64,000 bases of DNA from Hyphomonadaceae bacterium (GTDB lineage Bacteria; Pseudomonadota; Alphaproteobacteria; Caulobacterales; Hyphomonadaceae): contig JAOATF010000008.1 in the NCBI GenBank assembly GCA_030158285.1, positions 1-64,000 of the forward strand, written 5' to 3'. The position numbers and the translations under genes were made by a program. Under the pieces are notes generated by a model. That model was not told the DNA's origin and made no database searches. It saw only the letters and a program-made list of their open reading frames with translations. This document shows positions 60,488-64,000 of the stretch, piece after piece. How positions within the stretch are numbered: position 1 is the stretch's first letter; every line of letters starts with the position of its first letter.

Positions 60488-61987
60488 TTGAGTGTCGAGA
60501 CCTGGAGCGAACGTGCGCCGGAAGGCGCAGCGGACCGACCTGTCGCGCAGCCGCGCGTCGGGCGCCTTCGGCCGCGCCTTGGGCTGGTCGATACGCTGCT
60601 GCAGTTGTGGCGCGCCAAGTGGCTGATGCTGCTGGTCTTGGTGCCGATCGTGATGCTCGGCCTGTTCGCCACTTTCCTGTCGCCCACCAAATACACCGCC
60701 AACACGCGCCTGCTGGTGCGCCTCGGCGCCGAGTACGTGTTCGACCCGATTGTCGGCGATGCCGCCCGCGGCGCCTTCCCGCAGCAGGAAGAACTGCTGC
60801 AGGCGGAATCCGAACTTGCGCGCTCGCCGGTAATCGCCGAGCGCGTCATCAAGGCCGTCGGCCTGTCGAAACTCTATCCGCGCCTCGCCGAAGCCCGCCT
60901 GCGCGCCAGTAATGGCGACGGCTACATCGTCGATCAGGAAGCGCTCGAAGCCTTCGCGCACGACCTCAGCGTCTCCTCCGCGCCGAAATCCTCCATCCTG
61001 CACATGACCTACGCGCACGAAGAGCCGGAGCTTGCCGCCCAGACGCTCAACACCTTCGTCGCCGAGTACATGAAATACCGGCAGGAAGTCCTGTCGGGGC
61101 AGGGAACGCAGAACCTCGCCGACCAGCGCACCATCATCGAAGGCCGTCTCGCCGAAGCCGACAAGGCGCTCCGCGACTACCTGAACAAGAACGGCCTCAG
61201 CGCCTACGACGCTGAAACCAACGCCGCGACCAAGCTGTTCAGCGACATCTCCGACGAACAGGCCAAAGTGGAAGCTTCGCTCCGCGAAGCACAGGCCAAA
61301 TCCGAAGGCCTCGCCCGCCAGATGAACTCCACCCCGCGCGAGGTTGATCTCTATGTCGAGACGACCTCAGAGCAGGAACTCGTGAAACTCCGCCTCGAAC
61401 GCGAAGACCTGCTGACGCGCTACCTGCCCGACAGCCGCGCCGTGAAAGACGTCGAGCGCAAGATCACGCAGATGGAAGGCTTTCTCAGCGCCGCCCCCAC
61501 GCAGGGCCTCCGCCGCATCGGTCCCAACCCCACCTGGCAGGCCCTCGAAGCCGACCGCGCCGTGCAGGGCGTCACCATCAGCGCGCTCACCGGCCGCCTC
61601 GCCGCCCTCGGCGAACAGAAGCGCACCGCCGAAGTCCGCATCGCCGAACTCGCCGCCCTGCAGCCCGACTACATGCGCCTCAAGCGCGATCGCGACGCGC
61701 TGGATACCTCCGCCGGCGCCTTCGCCTCGCGCGAACAGACCGAACGCGCCCGCACCGAACTCGCCGCCCGCAACGCCGGCAACATCTCGATCTACGAAGC
61801 CGCCCGTCCGCCCGCCCGCGGCGACAGCCTGAAGCGCACCATCATCATCGCCGCCGCACTGTTCGGCCTGATCAGCGCGCTCGCCATCGGCCTCTTCCGC
61901 GCCTGGTCCGTCCCCACGCTCGCCACCATGAGCTCGGTCGAACGCACCCTCGGCGTGCGCGTCCTCGCCGCCACGCGGGAGCGCTAG
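60488..61987 (+). CDS. Wzc-like chain-length protein without kinase domain (HfsA-like)
   Basis: The 499-residue product has two membrane helices (about 45-65 and 460-480), a Wzz-like domain and long coiled coils (about 205-280 and 360-440). It lacks the ATPase, which is a separate gene downstream. The start is uncertain: ATG 60422 lies only 19 nt from the divergent lipoprotein gene start and the codons between include rare TTA and ATA, so TTG 60488 is preferred. Confidence 0.83.
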   Translation: MSVETWSERAPEGAADRPVAQPRVGRLRPRLGLVDTLLQLWRAKWLMLLVLVPIVMLGLFATFLSPTKYTANTRLLVRLGAEYVFDPIVGDAARGAFPQQEELLQAESELARSPVIAERVIKAVGLSKLYPRLAEARLRASNGDGYIVDQEALEAFAHDLSVSSAPKSSILHMTYAHEEPELAAQTLNTFVAEYMKYRQEVLSGQGTQNLADQRTIIEGRLAEADKALRDYLNKNGLSAYDAETNAATKLFSDISDEQAKVEASLREAQAKSEGLARQMNSTPREVDLYVETTSEQELVKLRLEREDLLTRYLPDSRAVKDVERKITQMEGFLSAAPTQGLRRIGPNPTWQALEADRAVQGVTISALTGRLAALGEQKRTAEVRIAELAALQPDYMRLKRDRDALDTSAGAFASREQTERARTELAARNAGNISIYEAARPPARGDSLKRTIIIAAALFGLISALAIGLFRAWSVPTLATMSSVERTLGVRVLAATRER

Positions 61988-62683
61988 ATGAAGGACCTGC
62001 GCCACGATCTCCGCGACCTCTACCGCGCCCTCGCGCAGACCCCCGCCACGGAGGGCGGCCGCAGCGTGATGTTCATGTCCGCCCGCGCCGGCGAAGGTGT
62101 CTCCAGCATCGCCGCCTCCTTCGCGCTCCTCGCTGCAGAGCAAGCCCGCCGCGCTGTCTGGCTCGTGGACCTCGATCTCAAGCGCAACCACCTGTTCAAC
62201 GCCTTCGCCGTTGGCCCGTTCGCGAAAGTGTTCGGCGGCGTCGGCCCGCCTTACTCCGCCGCCCTCAAGACCCAGCCCTTCTTCGCCATCGAGCCGGAAG
62301 ACCCCGACGCCATGTCCGGCCTCGGCCTCTTCACCGCGCACCGCGTCGGCGACACGCGCCTGATGGTCACGCAGTTCGACGCTACACGCCTCAAGCCCAA
62401 TCATTCCGTCCGCATCCGCACCCAGCCCGCCTACTGGGCCACTGTCCGCTCCGCCACCGACTGGGCCGTCATCGACGCCCCCGCGCTGGAGCTTGCCGGC
62501 GCGGGCCTTGCCATCACCTCGCAGATCGACCGCACCGTCATCGTCGTCCGCGCCGACGACACCTCCCCCGGCGATGTCGACACCCTTCGCCGCGAGATCG
62601 AGGCGCATGGCGGCCGCGTCGGCGGCGTCGTGCTCAGCCGCCAGCAGGGCGACGCCCGCGTGGCCGACCGCTTCGCCAGATGA
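61988..62683 (+). CDS. CpsD/HfsB-like ATPase lacking the P-loop lysine
   Basis: The 231-residue product has the fold of bacterial tyrosine autokinases (MFMSARAGEGVSSIAASFALL, VWLVDLDLKRNHLF, WAVIDAPAL) and directly follows the Wzc-like gene. The Walker A lysine is Val38 (GEGVSS), and no C-terminal tyrosine cluster is present. It is probably an inactive or divergent partner of the export complex. Its stop overlaps the next start (ATGA). Confidence 0.82.
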   Translation: MKDLRHDLRDLYRALAQTPATEGGRSVMFMSARAGEGVSSIAASFALLAAEQARRAVWLVDLDLKRNHLFNAFAVGPFAKVFGGVGPPYSAALKTQPFFAIEPEDPDAMSGLGLFTAHRVGDTRLMVTQFDATRLKPNHSVRIRTQPAYWATVRSATDWAVIDAPALELAGAGLAITSQIDRTVIVVRADDTSPGDVDTLRREIEAHGGRVGGVVLSRQQGDARVADRFAR

Positions 62684-64000
62684 CCGCGCCCCGCGCGATA
62701 AGCCGCCTCGAATACGTGCTCGCCGGCATCACGCTGTTCATGTTCGCCGAGGCCTTCCTGCCGCGCCTCCTGTCGCCCGGCGCTGTCGATGTCACGGGCG
62801 AAGTGCCCGAGAGCACCTTCCTCCGCTATCTCTGGCTGCCCTTCTACGGCCTGGTCGGCCTCGGCCTCCTCTTCGCCGGCCGCGACACCTGGCGCGCCCT
62901 CCTGCGCTCGCCCTGGCTCGTTATCCTCGCGCTCGTCGCCATTGCCTCCGCCCTGTGGTCGATTGATCCCGAACTCTCCTTCCGCCGTGGCATAGCCGTC
63001 CTCGCCACTACGCTGCTCGGTGTCTATCTCGCCGCGCGGTTTGACTGGCTCGGCGCCCTGCGCCTGCTCGCCGCCGTCTGGTTCGTGCTGATGGCGCTCA
63101 GCTTCATCGCCGGCATCGTCGCCCCCGGCTTCTCGCACAGCGAAGCCCACCCCGGCGCGTGGATGGGCGGCTGGAGCGAGAAGAACGCCATGGGCGGCCA
63201 CGCCGCCCGCGCGTCCTTCCTCTTCGCCTTCCTCGCCTGGCGCGACGTCCCGCTGCGCCGCTGGTGGATCGGCGGCGCACTGATCGCGCTCTTCCTCGTC
63301 ATCATGTCGAAGTCCGCGACCTCGCTCCTCGGCGCAGCCCTCGGCCTCGGCATCCTCGCCTGCGCGTGGTGGATGCTGAAAGGCCGCCGCTGGTCGCTCG
63401 CGCTGATCTGGAGCGGTCTGGCCGTCGTCGGCTTAGGTATCGTGATTTTCCTCACCGCGCCCAGCCTCGTGCTCGGCCTCCTCGGCAAGGACGCAACGCT
63501 CACTGGCCGCACAGATATCTGGGTCCAGCTCATTGACGCCATCGAGAAGAAGCCAGCCCTCGGCTATGGGTATCTCGCCTTCTGGGGCCTCGAGTCAGAA
63601 CCGCGCTACTGGCTCGCCCACGCAGTCGATTGGCCCGCGCCCTCCGGCCACAATGGCTGGCTCGATCTTGCCATCTCGCTCGGCCTCGTCGGCGTGGCGA
63701 TCTATTTGATTGATCTTGCGCTGGCGCTGGCGCGGGCAGGGCGGCTGTCGCTGGCCTCGCCCTCCGGCGTCTTCGCCATCGGCTTCCTCGCGCAGTTCAT
63801 GCTGTTCGCGATGTCGGAAAGCATCATCCTCGCCCAGAACAGCATCCTCTGGGCCACCTACGTGTTCGTCGCCACCAAGCTCGCGCTCGGCGCCCGCGAA
63901 CGTCAGTCGATCACGCCGCTCAGCACAGCGCCCAGCGTCGGCGCCGCGAGGATCGCCCCGCCATCTACCGCCCGTGCTGCAAGTTCCTCAATAAGCTCCG
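62680..64000 (+). CDS. O-antigen ligase/polymerase family protein (HfsC-like), truncated by window edge
   Basis: The frame starts at ATG 62680 inside the upstream stop and stays open to the window edge (440 codons). It encodes about ten membrane helices and Wzy/WaaL motifs: a SKSATSLLGAALGL segment, KDATLTGRTDIWVQLI and GHNGWLDLAISLGLVG. It probably polymerises the holdfast-like polysaccharide. The last 33 codons are Ser/Ala/Pro-rich and look like antisense of the minus-strand frame at 63903, so the true end is uncertain. Confidence 0.85.
   Translation, partial: MTAPRAISRLEYVLAGITLFMFAEAFLPRLLSPGAVDVTGEVPESTFLRYLWLPFYGLVGLGLLFAGRDTWRALLRSPWLVILALVAIASALWSIDPELSFRRGIAVLATTLLGVYLAARFDWLGALRLLAAVWFVLMALSFIAGIVAPGFSHSEAHPGAWMGGWSEKNAMGGHAARASFLFAFLAWRDVPLRRWWIGGALIALFLVIMSKSATSLLGAALGLGILACAWWMLKGRRWSLALIWSGLAVVGLGIVIFLTAPSLVLGLLGKDATLTGRTDIWVQLIDAIEKKPALGYGYLAFWGLESEPRYWLAHAVDWPAPSGHNGWLDLAISLGLVGVAIYLIDLALALARAGRLSLASPSGVFAIGFLAQFMLFAMSESIILAQNSILWATYVFVATKLALGARERQSITPLSTAPSVGAARIAPPSTARAASSSISS
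63903..64000 (-). CDS. 3' end of an unidentified convergent gene (truncated)
   Basis: On the minus strand a frame open from the window edge ends at TGA 63905-63903. Its last residues (ELIEELAARAVDGG...GAVLSGVID) have the composition of a real protein, unlike the overlapping plus-strand codons. The family cannot be named from 32 residues. Confidence 0.4.
   Translation of the reverse strand, partial: ELIEELAARAVDGGAILAAPTLGAVLSGVID

Noticed and set aside
1..64000. CRISPR array, prophage or integrase-bounded island
   Set aside because: No regularly spaced direct repeats, phage structural genes, integrase or attachment-site duplication were seen; the single tRNA gene has no integrase next to it.

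Overview
This is a GC-rich (roughly 64-65 %) chromosomal window from an alphaproteobacterium. A Caulobacterales/Hyphomonadaceae-type organism fits best. The reasons are dense GANTC (CcrM-type) sites, Caulobacterales-style polysaccharide/holdfast export modules, an alphaproteobacterial xseB-ispA-dxs operon and an alphaproteobacterial-type ParC. The affiliation is an inference from gene content, not a database match. Gene density is high, with many 1-11 bp overlaps. Most genes are chromosomal housekeeping or envelope functions. There is no prophage, transposase or CRISPR array.

Layout. 1-5.5 kb: the start of a truncated unknown gene, a repeat-filled gap, a tiny Lys/Ala-rich peptide gene, a Sua5-type tRNA-modification gene flanked by two clusters of GANTC sites, three YceI-family genes (one fused to cytochrome b561) and a GIY-YIG nuclease gene among dispersed palindromic repeats. 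5.7-8.6 kb: a secreted trypsin-like protease and a small secreted protein paralogous to the protease's own N-terminal domain, then a low-GC membrane-anchored orphan. 8.7-16 kb: metallo-beta-lactamase-fold hydrolase, signal peptidase I, phosphatase, then xseB-ispA-dxs (isoprenoid precursors). 16-16.5 kb: a DUF559 nuclease gene enclosed by inverted copies of an 80-bp two-hairpin repeat. 16.5-19.3 kb: AI-2E-type permease, lipoprotein and PRC-barrel protein.

19.5-34.5 kb is an exopolysaccharide region: glycosyltransferases, an O-antigen ligase/polymerase, a PPP-type phosphatase, Wza-like export lipoprotein, outer-membrane beta-barrel, Wzc-like tyrosine kinase and an ExoY-like initiating sugar transferase. 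It is interrupted by metC and a sulfurtransferase gene. 34.5-42.4 kb: a conserved protein of unknown function, a tRNA-Asn-derived tRNA gene with an 8-nt anticodon loop, cysK, a ChrR-like cupin, a guanidinium exporter gene preceded by a guanidine-II riboswitch, recO and parC. 42.5-59.6 kb: an MFS symporter apparently starting at ATC, several GNAT acetyltransferases, a flavoprotein oxygenase, LemA, bpt, an orphan motB-like gene, arfB, a degenerate GGDEF/EAL protein, a 2OG-Fe(II) oxygenase and an operon with D-cysteine desulfhydrase and an Asp/Glu-racemase-fold enzyme. 59.7-64 kb: a second polysaccharide export set with the same gene types as Caulobacter hfsD-hfsA-hfsB-hfsC, probably holdfast related, running off the window.

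The observations most worth a second look are the 8-nt-loop tRNA, the nuclease gene enclosed by covarying hairpin repeats, the protease/paralogous-domain pair, and the GANTC clusters upstream of the Lys-rich peptide gene and sua5.
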